Shown here piece by piece: positions 36,341 through 48,624 of a stretch of 64,000 nucleotides of DNA. The translations under genes and the position numbers were made by a program. The first letter of the stretch is position 1. Each line of letters opens with the position of its first letter. The DNA comes from Aphidius gifuensis (Eukaryota > Arthropoda > Insecta > Hymenoptera > Braconidae): contig NC_057790.1 in NCBI RefSeq assembly GCF_014905175.1, positions 24,454,469-24,518,468 of the forward strand, written 5' to 3'. A model generated the notes under the pieces. It did not search any database, was not told the DNA's origin, and saw only the letters and a program-made list of their open reading frames with translations.

Positions 36341-37589
36341 AACTGACAACAACAAGAACAATCAACTGTTGCATTCGCCATTCATATTTCACTTGTCAGT
36401 TGCATTTCAATTTTCAATTTGTAAAGAGATTTCGGTGTGTTTTCAACGGTACGTGTGTTTTTTTTTCACGTCATCAGCGTCTCTGTTGAGTAAACATACA
36501 AATAAACGACGTCACACATACATAACACACCTAGGTAAGTGATATATATATAGATTTCGTGGCGCATCAAGTTTTTTCTGCCTTCTGCATCATCTTCAAG
36601 GAACTAAAATAAAAATTTCTTAATAACATCCAGAGGGAGTTGAGAAAAAAAAAATATAAACAAATTATAAATGTTAGTATTAACAATATTAATACGTATA
36701 TAATAAATTAATAATTTTTTTTTTAATTATTACTTTAATAATTCCGTGACTTGAGCAAAAAAAAAAAAAAAAAAAAAATTACCGCCATTTTGTTGACGTG
36801 CCAAGCCGTGCCAACTGGAAAGAACGCCCAGTAAAGTCCATTATTTAATATATTTTAACAAAAATTTTATAAACATATTGATTAAAAATTTAATTGTGCT
36901 TTTAACAAATTAGTGTTTGTATTTATTTTTTGCATTATTGTCTCTGTGTGTCGTTCATATTGATATCAGCGCCGACCGTGATAATTTTGTGAATTTTCTA
37001 ATATTATTTTTTTTTTTATATATTTTTTGGCATGTGGATTGTGGTTCCTATAGATGCCCCCTGTATACTGAAAACAAAAGCAATATTGTATTTATTTATT
37101 TTTCTATTAGATTTATTAATTATTTTTAATGTATTTTATTTTTTAATTAATAATTAATTGTTGTAAACTATTTGGGGCTAACATGAAGCAGTAGAGATTT
37201 TAGAGAAGGACAAAAGTTCCAATTGTCTATCCAATGCACTCATCAATTTTAATGCTATCGCGTCCTTGTTTTCAATTAAATTTTATTTCAATTTTTTAGT
37301 ATTTAATATTTCAACTATATTCTATAATTTTTCCTTAACAATAAACTTTAATATCTACAATCAAATAATTATTTGTTTCTTTTTTTTATTTTGTTATTAT
37401 TATTATGGCTATGCACTCTTAACAGTATTGATTCTTGAACAAAAAAAAAAAATGCTAAAGTTTATTGGAGTTGCTCTATTTGATATTTATTGCTAAAATA
37501 TTTTTACATTTTTTTTCATATGCTATTTTAGATGGTTCTGGTGTTTATTGCTGATTTTATTTATTGACTGGTTGAATAAATAAAAAAAA
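36341..37589. other. Divergent region NDC80 copy 1 / CTCF
   Basis: It contains a strong plus-strand donor (CACCTAG|GTAAGTGAT at about 36534), a YY1/Pho-type CCGCCATTTTG at 36782-36792 and an acceptor TATTTTAG near 37530. Together these suggest one or more untranslated leader exons for CTCF. GACGTCAC at 36508 is CRE-like. Small frames at 36917-37496 are AT-driven and not supported. Confidence 0.45.
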
Positions 37590-40053
37590 ATGACGACAAA
37601 CGCAACGACAATTAAGTTGGAGGAGAATCAAGAGTCTGTTACAGAAATACAAAGTTATATTCAAACATTTAAAGAAATTGAAGGAGCTCAAGGTGAACAA
37701 CTTCATCATGTTCGTAAGTATTAATTTATAAATTTATAATTCAAAAACAGAGAAAAGAAACAATTGTTAAAGAAATGTAATTTGATTATTCAACAGTTGA
37801 ACCAGTTGAAGGTATAACAGGAGGTGAAGAAGGTGGTTCATATTTTGTCGATGAAACAGGACAATATTATTATCAATCAAATTCTGATGATCCACCAGTT
37901 ATGACACAAGTACAAATTGAAGAAATTGATGAAGTTGATGAAAATCAACAAGGACAATATGAAGTTGTTGAAGAATTAGAAAATCTTGGTACAGTTAATA
38001 ATGATGGAAAATTAGAAATGAATGGAAATGGTGATTCAAATTCTGGCTATCAATCAGTAACAATTGTACCAAATGAAGGAAATTCAAATGAAGTATCATA
38101 TATTGTTGTTGTTAAACCAAATCCAGATGATGAAACAATTGAAAATCAAGATAATCCAGATAATGAAGATAATCAAGATTTAACAGTTTATGATTTTGAA
38201 GATAATGATGGTGAAGGTAATAATGATGAAGAAGTTGATGGTGATAAAACAAAAGTTGTTAAATATACACCAAAAAAAACACAAGCAGTATCACATATGT
38301 GTAATTATTGTAATTATACAAGTCCAAAAAGATATTTATTATCACGTCATATGAAATCACATTCTGAAGAAAGACCACATAAATGTAGTGTTTGTGAAAG
38401 AGGTTTTAAAACATTAGCATCATTACAAAATCATATTAATACACATACTGGTACTAAACCACATAGATGTAAATATTGTAACAGTGCATTTACAACATCA
38501 GGTAAATGATTATTTTTCATTTTATTATTTATAAATTATAGCCCTGTATATAATTATTTATATTATTTATTTTTTAAATCAACAGGTGAACTTGTTAGAC
38601 ATGTTAGATATCGTCATACACATGAAAAACCACATAAATGTACAGAATGTGATTATGCATCTGTTGAATTATCAAAATTAAAAAGACACATTAGATGTCA
38701 TACTGGTGAACGTCCATATCAATGTCCACATTGTACATATGCAAGTCCAGATACATTTAAACTTAAACGTCATTTACGTATTCATACTGGTGAAAAACCA
38801 TACGGATGTGATATTTGTAAAGCAAGATTTACACAATCAAATAGTTTAAAAGCTCATAAACTTGTTCACAATAGTAAGGATAATATTTTTTGATATAATA
38901 TAGGTATATATATGCGTTAATTAAATATTAAATATCATATATTATTTGTTTTAGTTGGTGATAAGCCAATATTTCAATGTGAATTATGTCCAACAACATG
39001 TGGACGTAAAACAGATCTTAGAATTCATGTACAAAAACTTCATACATCAGATAAACCATTAAAATGTAAACGTTGTGGTAAAACATTTCCTGATAGATAC
39101 AGTTTTAAGTTACATAATAAAACTCATGAAGGTGAAAAATGTTTTAAATGTGAATTGTGTCCATATGCATCAATATCAGCAAGACATTTAGAAAGTCATA
39201 TGTTAATACATACTGATCAAAAACCATATCAATGTGATCATTGTTATCAATCATTTAGACAAAAACAATTATTAAAAAGACATTGTAATTTATATCATAA
39301 TCCAACATATACACCACCAGCACCACAAGAAAAAACTCATCAATGTCCAGAATGTGAACGTTCATTTAGACATAAAGGTAATTTAATAAGACACATGGCT
39401 GTACATGATCCAGAATCATCATTACAAGAAAAAAATAAAGCATTAAAAATTGGTAGACAAAAGAAAATTCAAATTATTGATGGACAAAGAGTTGAAGTTA
39501 TGACTGGTTACGAGGATGAAGAGGAAGAGGAAGAAGAAGAAGAAGAAGATGAAGATGAAATGATGGCTGTTGAAGGAAGTGATGGACAACAGTATGTTGT
39601 ACTTGAAGTTATTCAGCTTGCTGATAATCAAGGAACACAACAAGTAATAAAAAAATATTCATTTATAATAATTATTTTATATGAAATATTAATTGTTTTA
39701 ATTGATTATTAATTTATTTAGATGGCTGTTGATGGTGAATTTATGATGCAAGATCCATTGAGCGAAGAACATGCAACAATACTTGGGGATATTGAAGAAG
39801 AAGAAGAGGAAGAAGAAGAATTAGAATTAGAAGGAGAACAAGTGGAAGATATTAAATACGTACTTGAAGAAAGTAAAACAACTAAAAATGAAGAAAATTC
39901 AAAACATCGTGAAGATGTTGAAACTTGTTTTGGTTTTGATGGGGTAATTATTATTTAATTATTATTATTAAATAATATATTTTTATGATTATTTTTAATT
40001 GATTAATTTTTTTTTATTCACAGGAAGAAGATGAGGAAAATGAAGATGAATAA
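37590..40053 (+). CDS. CTCF: CTCF insulator protein, 11 zinc fingers
   Basis: Architectural DNA-binding protein that marks insulators and chromatin boundaries; 685 residues. Exons: 37590-37713, 37797-38501, 38586-38873, 38955-39643, 39722-39943, 40024-40053. A long acidic N-terminal region precedes eleven tandem C2H2 fingers, starting at MCNYCNYTSPKRYLLSRHM and ending at HQCPECERSFRHKGNLIRHM. Fingers 3-7 carry the signature residues TTSGELVRH, YASVELSKLKRH, YASPDTFKLKRH and ARFTQSNSLKAH, which mirror the DNA-reading core of vertebrate CTCF; HTHEKP and HTGERP linkers are kept. The C-terminus is very acidic (Glu runs encoded by GAA/GAG repeats at about 39515-39560 and 39795-39830). Exon 5 begins ATG, but the upstream frame is continuous. 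Confidence 0.96.
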
Positions 40054-41311
40054 TTTAAATTTAAATTCAATATTGTAATTCTGAGAAAATTTAATTTAAA
40101 ATATAAAAATAAATATAATATTAATGTATATTTTATATTTATTTTTCATTTGTGTTTAGTCAATTATTTATTCATTTTTTTTATTTTTGAAATAAATAAA
40201 AATGTTTCTTGAAATGATAAATTAAAAAACTTTGAAAGATTGTTGACAATAATTTATCGTATGATTTTTAGAAATTGTCTAAAAAATTAAATATGGATAT
40301 ATGCTTTATCCAGCAATGTCAAATGGAAATACATAAAAAATCTAGAATAAAGTTTTAATTGTAAAAAAAAAAAAAACAATCAACAAAATGAAATAATAAA
40401 TTTTGTTAGTTGCTAATGTCACAATTAATGTTTTAAATAAAATGATGCTTTTTCAAATATTATTATTTACTAATCTAATATGTTTTTTTACTTATTACAT
40501 ATTAATTTTTTATTTCTCTCTATCTTAGACAAAATGTGTCTTTATGAGCAATAGATATTTATACATATGAAAACTTTGATGCCAAATTTAAAAAAGAGAA
40601 TTAAAATTATTTACAAATATTGAATAGCAAAAGGTAATTTACTCAAATTAATTTTTCAATTATCCTTCCATATGAAAATTATATTTTTATCATTTTCATA
40701 TATATTATTTTTTCTTTTTTCAATTGACTTTCGTTTGTTATCGAAAGTTGTTTATTTAAAATTTTTTATATATCTCAAAATTATTTACAGGCAAAACCAT
40801 ATGCTCTTTCCGATTAGAGAGAGATTTTTTTGATACTTAAAAACATGTTTAATTGTAAATTCATTTATTTATTTAATTTTATGTTTGATTTATAAAATTT
40901 AGATAAATTATTTACTTAATTTAATAATTTCTATGAAGGCCATTTTAAATTTTTATCAAGAGAGAAGCTATTTTTCATTTCCTGATAATTTTAAATAGGT
41001 AATATATTTCATTAATCAACCAATTTATTAATTAATTTAAAATAAAAAATTAAAAAAAGTAAATTTAATTTAAAAATCATAATTATCTTTAACATAATTT
41101 TCGATAATTTTATTTGAAAAATAGTTTTTTTTATGACTTGTTTATTATATTTTTTTTTCTACTAATACTAACCTTCCTGACAAAACAAAAAATAAAAATA
41201 TTATTTTTTTTGTACTCTCACACCTGGTTGAATTGGAGTAATTGAGTTATAAAAAAAAGTATAATTTTTTCATTTAATTTATCAACTAAATGTAAATAAT
41301 AAATTATTAAA
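40054..41311. other. Spacer between CTCF and coiled-coil gene
   Basis: About 1.26 kb of AT-rich DNA with AATAAA signals for CTCF in the first 150 bp. No gene, RNA or repeat recognised. Confidence 0.5.
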
Positions 41312-43501
41312 ATGAGTAGTCGATCAAGTAATCCAGGAAAATCAATAATTAGTAAAAGTGATTCACAAAATATTGAAAAAAGATTGAAAATAAATTCATC
41401 AACTCCCGCCAATAACAAACAGGTATAAACACTAAACAATAATAATTAATAATAAATAAAGATACAAACAAATTAATGGACTATATTAAATAGTAATTAA
41501 TTTAATTGTTTTTTATAATTATAAAAATAAATATGTATTTTCATTTCAGATAAAAGAATCACCTGTTGCTCGTTTTAAAACTGGTGGTACAACAATTGAG
41601 GTTACAGTTAAAACACAAGATCATATTGAATCACCAAAAATGTTAAATAGTAAAAAAATTAACGATAAAAAAGATTCAATAAATTTACACAATAATAACA
41701 CAAATTGGAATCAAATATTTTCAGAACAAACAAGAAATACATTAAGAGGTATACATCAAAATCCACAAACATCAAGAAGTCAATCATCAAAAACATCAAG
41801 ATTATGTACATCAACACAAGCAACAGATGCAAAAAAACAATTTGACAAAAGTACATCACATAAATCTTATCATCCTCGAATTGATAAACTTATTGATACA
41901 ATACCACAAAAGCTACCAGCATCATCATCATCATCAGCATCATCAAATTATTCAGCAATAAAAGTAATTGATAGCTCACAGCCAATAACTGTATTTGACA
42001 AAGGTATACAATGTGGTGGTATATTTGATTATTCATCTGGTAATTTAAGTATTTTCAATCCAGTAAGAACACTTGGTTTTTTAATGAAAGAATTAGAACT
42101 TTATGTACATGATGATAAAGCAAATAAAATTTTAACTGAAATGGAACAAGCTCTTCTAAGAATACCAACTGAACCAGGTAAAATAACACCAGAGGATCTA
42201 GAAGCAATAACAATGAGAAATAATTTAGAAATAATAACAACAAAGCTAGCTGAAAAAAGTAAACAAATGGAAAAAATGTATGAAGCACTTGTTAAAGATA
42301 AAGAAAGACTTGTTCAACAAACACGTGAACAATCATATCTTCTTGATCAAGCAAATAGACGTGAAAATGAACTTGAATATTTAATTAAAAAACTTAAATG
42401 TGATTTAAATGATGCAAATAATATTATTAAAAATGAACAAAATAATAAAAAAAAAATTAATGATCTTCAAGATGTTATTAAAAAAATGGAATTAATACAA
42501 AATCAATTAAAAAATGATTTACATGAACAAAATGAAAATTCACAACAAGCATATTTTGATGTACAATATCTTAAATTAGAAAAAGAAAAACTTTCAGCAA
42601 TGTCATCATTTAAAGATTCACAACTTATTGATCATCGTAAAGCCATCAAGTATGTATATTTTTTTTTCTTTTCATTTGTTTAATTATTTGATTAACTAAT
42701 ATTTATATTTATATTTTTAGAAGTTTACAAAATCTTATTCACAATCAGCTGTTAACATTATCAAAAGAAAGTTCACTTGATGATAAATTTGACAGTAATC
42801 ATGATGCTTCAACAGTAATACGTGGTCAAGGTTTAGCATCATCATCACATGTATCACCAGAAAATTCAGTACCACCAGTAACATGGCGTGAAGGTTCACA
42901 GCTATCAATTTCAAGTGTTAATTCAAAATTGGATAATAAAAATGACGATGATCATGCAGATATAAATGAACTGACATTAAAACCAGTACCATTAAAAGAC
43001 GAATCAGTACAAACACTTGAAAATTTATTAAATGAATCTGGTGGTGAACGGTTTAAAGAAAAAACTCATTTAGAATTTACAAGTTTTGCTGGTGAAGAAA
43101 TATCACATTCAACTTCAGCTTTTATACGTAATCATGATGATACAGTTTATAAAAATTTAGATGACATTGATAAAAGTAATAAACGAAACAGTATTAATTA
43201 TAATATTGATAAAATTTTGTCAAATATACAAACGACACTTGATGAAAAAAAAATGAAACATAAAAAAAAATCACCAAAAAAACCAACGACAAATTATCGA
43301 CGTTTAGATAATGAAAAAATATTTATTGATAATTATGATGATGAAAAACCACGTAAAGACGTACAAACAATATTTGAAAATGCAAGAATTAATAATAAAT
43401 TTAATGTTAGAGTTCCAAGTCCATTACGACAATATCCAGATCCAAATTGGACTGATAGCTCTTTGCCAACAATGAGTATAGCTGAATCAAATATTGTTTA
43501 A
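41312..43501 (+). CDS. Uncharacterised coiled-coil protein
   Basis: 663 residues in three exons (41312-41422, 41550-42649, 42721-43501). I do not recognise the family. The N-terminal third is Ser/Thr-rich and disordered, with a poly-Ser stretch. A folded-looking block follows (FDKGIQCGGIFDYSSGNLS; FNPVRTLGFLMKELELYVH), then about 160 residues of strong coiled coil (KLAEKSKQMEKMYEALVKDK onwards), then a charged, disordered C-terminus ending AESNIV. The GIQC and VQT motifs with coiled coil recall centrosomal or microtubule-associated proteins; that is inference only. All introns are short with consensus sites, and the frame is intact. Confidence 0.85.
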
Positions 43502-44072
43502 AAAAAAAATAAATTTAATTAACAATTATCAATAAATTAATAGTATTAAATTAAAAAAAAAAAATATAACAATACAAAAAAACCCCATCAATCTCAATTT
43601 TAATTATAATATATATATTTTTTTTTTACACATTTATTTATAACTATAAAAATAATAATAATATATTGGTAACAAACTTGTAAATAGAAAAAACTATCAA
43701 GTATTTTTAATGATTAATTTAAGCTGATTAAATTATATTAATTTAAAATTTTTTTTTGCATTTTTAATAAGTATACTCAAAATTCAATTGCAAATAAAAT
43801 ATTTATTATTAAAATTATTCGTGTGTTTGTTACGGCACGTTGGACCAGTCTATTAGTTATATAAACAAAAAAAATAAAAAATAAACAAACTAACTAACTA
43901 ATTACTAAACAATAATAATAATTCAAATAAATTATTTTTAAATGAATATTTTTAATATACTATTTGGTAATTTGTCAATTTCAAAATGAAAAAGAAATAA
44001 TAAAAATTAACGAATAGTAAATATATATTTATAAATAAATTAATTTCAAAAAAAAAAAAAGGAAAATAATCT
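43502..44072. other. Convergent 3' spacer
   Basis: Tail-to-tail spacer between the coiled-coil gene and the membrane-protein gene. AT-rich with poly-A runs; nothing else seen. Confidence 0.5.
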
Positions 44073-45249
44073 TTAGTATCTGTTGCTACGACGATCAGAA
44101 TAATTTGTCGAGTATTTACTGTAACGATCGCTAGCACCATCATCTGGATATTTATCACCAGCTTTATAATGAATCTCAGGAGCAGAACCAACATGTCCTT
44201 GCCAATGTTTTGTCCAATATAAATCTTCTGGATTAACTTCATGTGGATGTTTTGCATTTTTAAACACATGAACACAATAAATTAAACTACCAACAAGTGT
44301 CATCATGCCAAATATTAAAAATACTATACCAAGAATCCTATAAAAATTAATATTATTTGATTAATAATATTTAAGCTTTTTTTTTTAATAAAATCCATCA
44401 ACTTACCAAACAATAATTGGTTCAAAAAATTGTACAACAATAACAAAACCAAGTGTCACAAGAATGAGACCCAAATTAAGTAATAATAATAAACAACACA
44501 TTCCTTTTGTATTTGGACAAAATGGATTTGGTGTTGACATTGTTTCAACAACAATACCACCATGTCTTGATGTTTTAGTTTTAATTGTTGAACCACCAGA
44601 TCTTGCTGAGCCATAACTGTAATGACTTGGTGCTCTGTCATCAATTTTTGAACTTGGTATTGCACTGTAATTTTTTAAAAAACAAATTAAACATCAATTA
44701 TAATTTTTAAATGTTAAAAGCAAGTGTTAATGATTAATTATTCACCTTAAATCAGATGTAGCTCTGTATGCACCATTACTAACATAAATTTCTGATCCAA
44801 AACCATTATGACGATGAACATTTGGTGGTGAATCTCTTGAATAATCAGATCCTCTTCCATTTCTTGATCCATGTCTTTTTTCACTTTCTTTATCATACAA
44901 TGATCTGTGATTTTTTTCAACAGATCCAACTGGTTTTATCTTTAAAAAAAAATATTTAAAATTTAAATTAATTATATAATATGTTTTTTTTTTAATAAAT
45001 GTGTAAATATATTTGCTTTCTAATTTTTATATTTAATTTATATTTTTTCTCTAAGTTTGTTAATAAATTATTTAAATATTTCAAGTAGTTATTTTTGTTT
45101 TTTTTTGTTACCATTGAATGGGATTTGTGAACAACAGCATATTCAGATGGTTCTCGAATACCTGGATGGCTTTCTTCACCATCTGTTGAATAAGCTCGAT
45201 GATGATCACTTCCATTATGCACCAAATATCCACTATTATGATGACGCAT
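44073..45249 (-). CDS. Two-pass membrane protein, function unknown
   Basis: 284 residues in four exons: 45249-45112, 44939-44746, 44664-44407, 44337-44073. The N-terminal 190 residues are hydrophilic and rich in His, Ser, Arg and Tyr (MRHHNSGYLVHNGSDHHRAY). Two adjacent hydrophobic segments follow, CCLLLLLNLGLILVTLGFVI and IIVWILGIVFLIFGMMTLVG, with a short connector and then a hydrophilic tail rich in Tyr, Asp and Arg ending DRRSNRY. I do not recognise the family. The layout suggests an integral membrane protein with both tails on the same side. Splice sites are consensus, and a 5' UTR exon is likely at about 46565 and above. Confidence 0.82.
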
Positions 45250-45316
45250 TATTGATATTTAATATTTTAACAATAAAATTAAATTAATATTAATGATAAA
45301 TCTTCTGTTGATCAGG

Positions 45317-46564
45317 CTGTAAAATAGATTGAAAAAAAAATAATTTTAAATTAATTAAAAACAATTTTCATATAATACATTTGTAAAATTATTTTATAAT
45401 AATATTTAAATTTTTTAATTTAACATATTGTGGGTTGCAAGGTCAGGGTACATATACACGCCCGCAAAAAAACCTTGTTCTCATTTAATCTCAGCCTGCT
45501 GAGACACCCGACAAATACACTAAACCATTCATGGAAATTATTAGCTTAATTTAAATATATAAAATAAACTCAGTGAGCTCAATGCAAGAAATATTAATTA
45601 GTCTTTTTTTTTTAAATTAATAATTAACAAGAAAATTATATAAAAACAGGAAACAAAGTAATTATTAATAACTAGTCTTTGTCGATAAAATTAAATGAAT
45701 ATTTGCAAAACAACATTCCATTAATTTTGATTTAATAAATAAAAATTTAAAATTATTATTTATTTTATTAACAATGCTTGTTTGAATTTAAATTTTTATT
45801 ATAATATTTGGTGATGGATATTCCAAAAATAGATATGACTCAATTTTCCATATCAGGTGTTAGATTTTTTTTTTTTTCTCTCCTCATGATACACACTATT
45901 ATTTACTGCATTTTATAATTTTTTTTTTTTGCCAATATTATTATGATTAAACGATTGAAATTTTATTTAAAAAAATAAACGAAATATACACGTCAAATAA
46001 GGAGAAATTTGCAACGATAACTCGTCCAGAATATTGTCTCTCCCTTCTCTACTTTCGATTTTTTTTTCTTTTATTTTGTTCAGTTACTCAAGGCTTAAAA
46101 TTTCTTTTTATATATATTTTTTAAATTCTTATATAATACAAATTAATTAAATATCCGTAACATTTGCGTTTTCACTTATTGTCATGTATTATTTTACCTA
46201 AAAGAAAATAATTAATTACTTCCTAATAGAAATACATGAATTATACAATAACAACATTCATGATAAAATACAATATAAAATATGTACTTGAAATTGATAA
46301 TAACAATGATAATTTAAAAATAAAAAGACAGAGTTTAAGTAAACGGTATTTTGCGCATTTAAATATTCAGATAACAATAGTAATATTTGATTTTAAAAGG
46401 AATTTTTTAAAGTCAAAAAGAGCCAAGAGTAAATCAACAATAGAAAAAGAATAATTCAAATCATTTTACTATGATATATCAATTATAAAAAGAAAAAAAA
46501 AAAAACAATTAAATAAATTTAAATTAAAATAGAAAGAGTAAAGTAAAAAAAAAAAAATAAATAC
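45317..46564 (-). other. Likely 5' UTR intron of the two-TM gene
   Basis: On the minus strand TTCAG|GTATTT at 46564 is a donor, and ATTTTACAG at 45317 is an acceptor 67 bp before the start codon. Within it, 45438-45450 holds GCAAGGTCAGG, a monomeric nuclear-receptor (FTZ-F1/ERR-type) half site, in a less AT-rich patch (45430-45540). Confidence 0.4.
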
Positions 46565-46639
46565 CTGAATGTTACAGATGATCAACGAAGACGACAACGA
46601 CGACGATCTAGATGACGATATTTTAGGTACGTCATACCG

Positions 46640-48624
46640 TACAATGAATTATAGTAATAACACACTATTGATAAATAATTAAATGATAAATAAATCTAAT
46701 AAAATAATATATTTATTAAATATACTTTTGATGATTTGACATGAATATAATGACGCCAGTCAGTCGCAGAATAAACTGGCATAGTACTAATGCAGAAATC
46801 CAACTAGTGAGTATTGTGGGGGGATGGGGAAAGGTGCCCATGAGATATGCTATGCTATGCCTCAACTCCTCTTCCACCTTACACAAGTCTTAAAAAAATA
46901 AAAAAAATAATAAATAAATAAATAACAGAGAGGTATATATATATGTATTTTCATTTTGTTAGTGGTACTCACTTCATGCTGGTTTAACTTGGATTCTGAT
47001 GATCCTACTCCTTTTTTTTTTTTTCTTTTACTTCTCTCCTTGCCTCTCTATAATAAAACCTGTGTTCAATAAAAATACAGAGCTAACAGATGTAACTCCA
47101 AGTGGGAGAATATTTAATTCACGCAATTCAATGATATTTTATTTATTTTCTGTTTTTATTAATACCACCATTTTGATTCAGCTTGAGAAATCATTATGAT
47201 TTATCAATCAATAATATATCTATGTGTATTTTAATATTGTCATGAAATTTTTTAATCTTTTTTTTAAAAAAATAATTAACTGGCTTCTTTTTTATTTCTT
47301 TTTTTAAGCCATCAAGTTGTTTTTTCTTTTTTTTTTTTATTAGAAAGAGAAATTATTAATTTTTTTATATAAAAACTTCAAAATTAATTAGATTAGATTG
47401 TTATTTAGTAAAGAATATTAAAGTTTTATATTTAAAAATAAAATATGATTTTATTTTTTAAATTATAATTATGTATTATCATGTTTTTAAAAAATTATGG
47501 TAAAATTCTTCAACTTTTAAAAAGTGTATATTGGTTTAAAAGAAACCAATGAATATAGCCCAGGGATAAAAATGCTAATTGAAAAAAAAAAAAAAAGAGA
47601 AAGTATTCGTGTAAAATTTTTATAACAGTACATGTTAATGTAATCAATCAATTTATAATAATTATCTTCTCAAAGTCGTATCAAACGTTAAACGTTTTTT
47701 TGATGGTATCAAATAATTTGGGCCCTCTTATATTATTATACCTGAAATAAAAAAATAATAATAATAAAAAAAAATTAATAATAAACAGAAAGAAAGTAAT
47801 TGACAATTTAAATTTCATTGTGAACTCAATAAATTTATTTATTTTTGTTTGTGTAATATTTAACTCATCATAAAAAGAAAAGAAAAAAAAAACATTTTTC
47901 TTGAATTAATTTTGGAATGAAAGAGACTTGATGAGATTTTTTTTTTTTGTAACATTATTATGTTATGTGGTCTACATTGTTTGTTTAAACATATAATGAT
48001 ATAAAAAAAATAATCATATTTAATGTTATCTGATTTATTTTTGTGCCTACTGCAGGGCAATTAATTTCAATTCGACGTAACAACATCAAACATCATAGAC
48101 TCACTAAAATGCAATAGACCCAAATTCATACTGATAACAGAAATAAAAATTAATTTTATCTCAAGAGAACAACAACATAATTGAACTGAATGAATTATTG
48201 ACAATGGACCTTAACACTCTTACTTAATGACAAATTAATTTAACTTATACCCCACGTGCTTAAGTTTAATATTTTTCCATAAATTTTTAAATTCAAATTT
48301 TCTTATAACATTAATGACCACTAAAAATACCAACTGCCTAATTTTTAAATTTTTTCAAATACATTTATAATCCTACTTTTGTAATTTTTCATTTTGAAAA
48401 TTAATTTTTATTCCATTCACGAATAAATGGACAAGATAATTTTAAATAAAACACTGCAATGAATTAATTTTACAGTCAAATTATTTAGCAAATTAAATAA
48501 AAATCAAATTTCAATAATAAAAGAAGTTAATCTCAATTTTGATATATATATAAATTAAAAACTAATGATTAAAATTAAAGAATAATATTATTTGACAAAA
48601 CTCTTGAATTAAAACTACGATAAT
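46640..48624. other. Spacer between two-TM gene and ATF4
   Basis: About 2 kb. It holds the presumed promoter of the two-TM gene (46.6-46.9 kb, with a GC-richer patch at 46750-46880) and the ATF4 3' flank. No coding or RNA gene supported. Confidence 0.5.

Noticed and set aside
39722..39943. ATG at the start of CTCF exon 5 as a separate gene
   Set aside because: The frame joins exon 4 in phase 0 through consensus splice sites, and the acidic composition continues.
46236..46454. Short plus-strand Lys/Asn-rich open frame
   Set aside because: Low complexity, no splice or homology support; it lies in the presumed leader intron of the two-TM gene.
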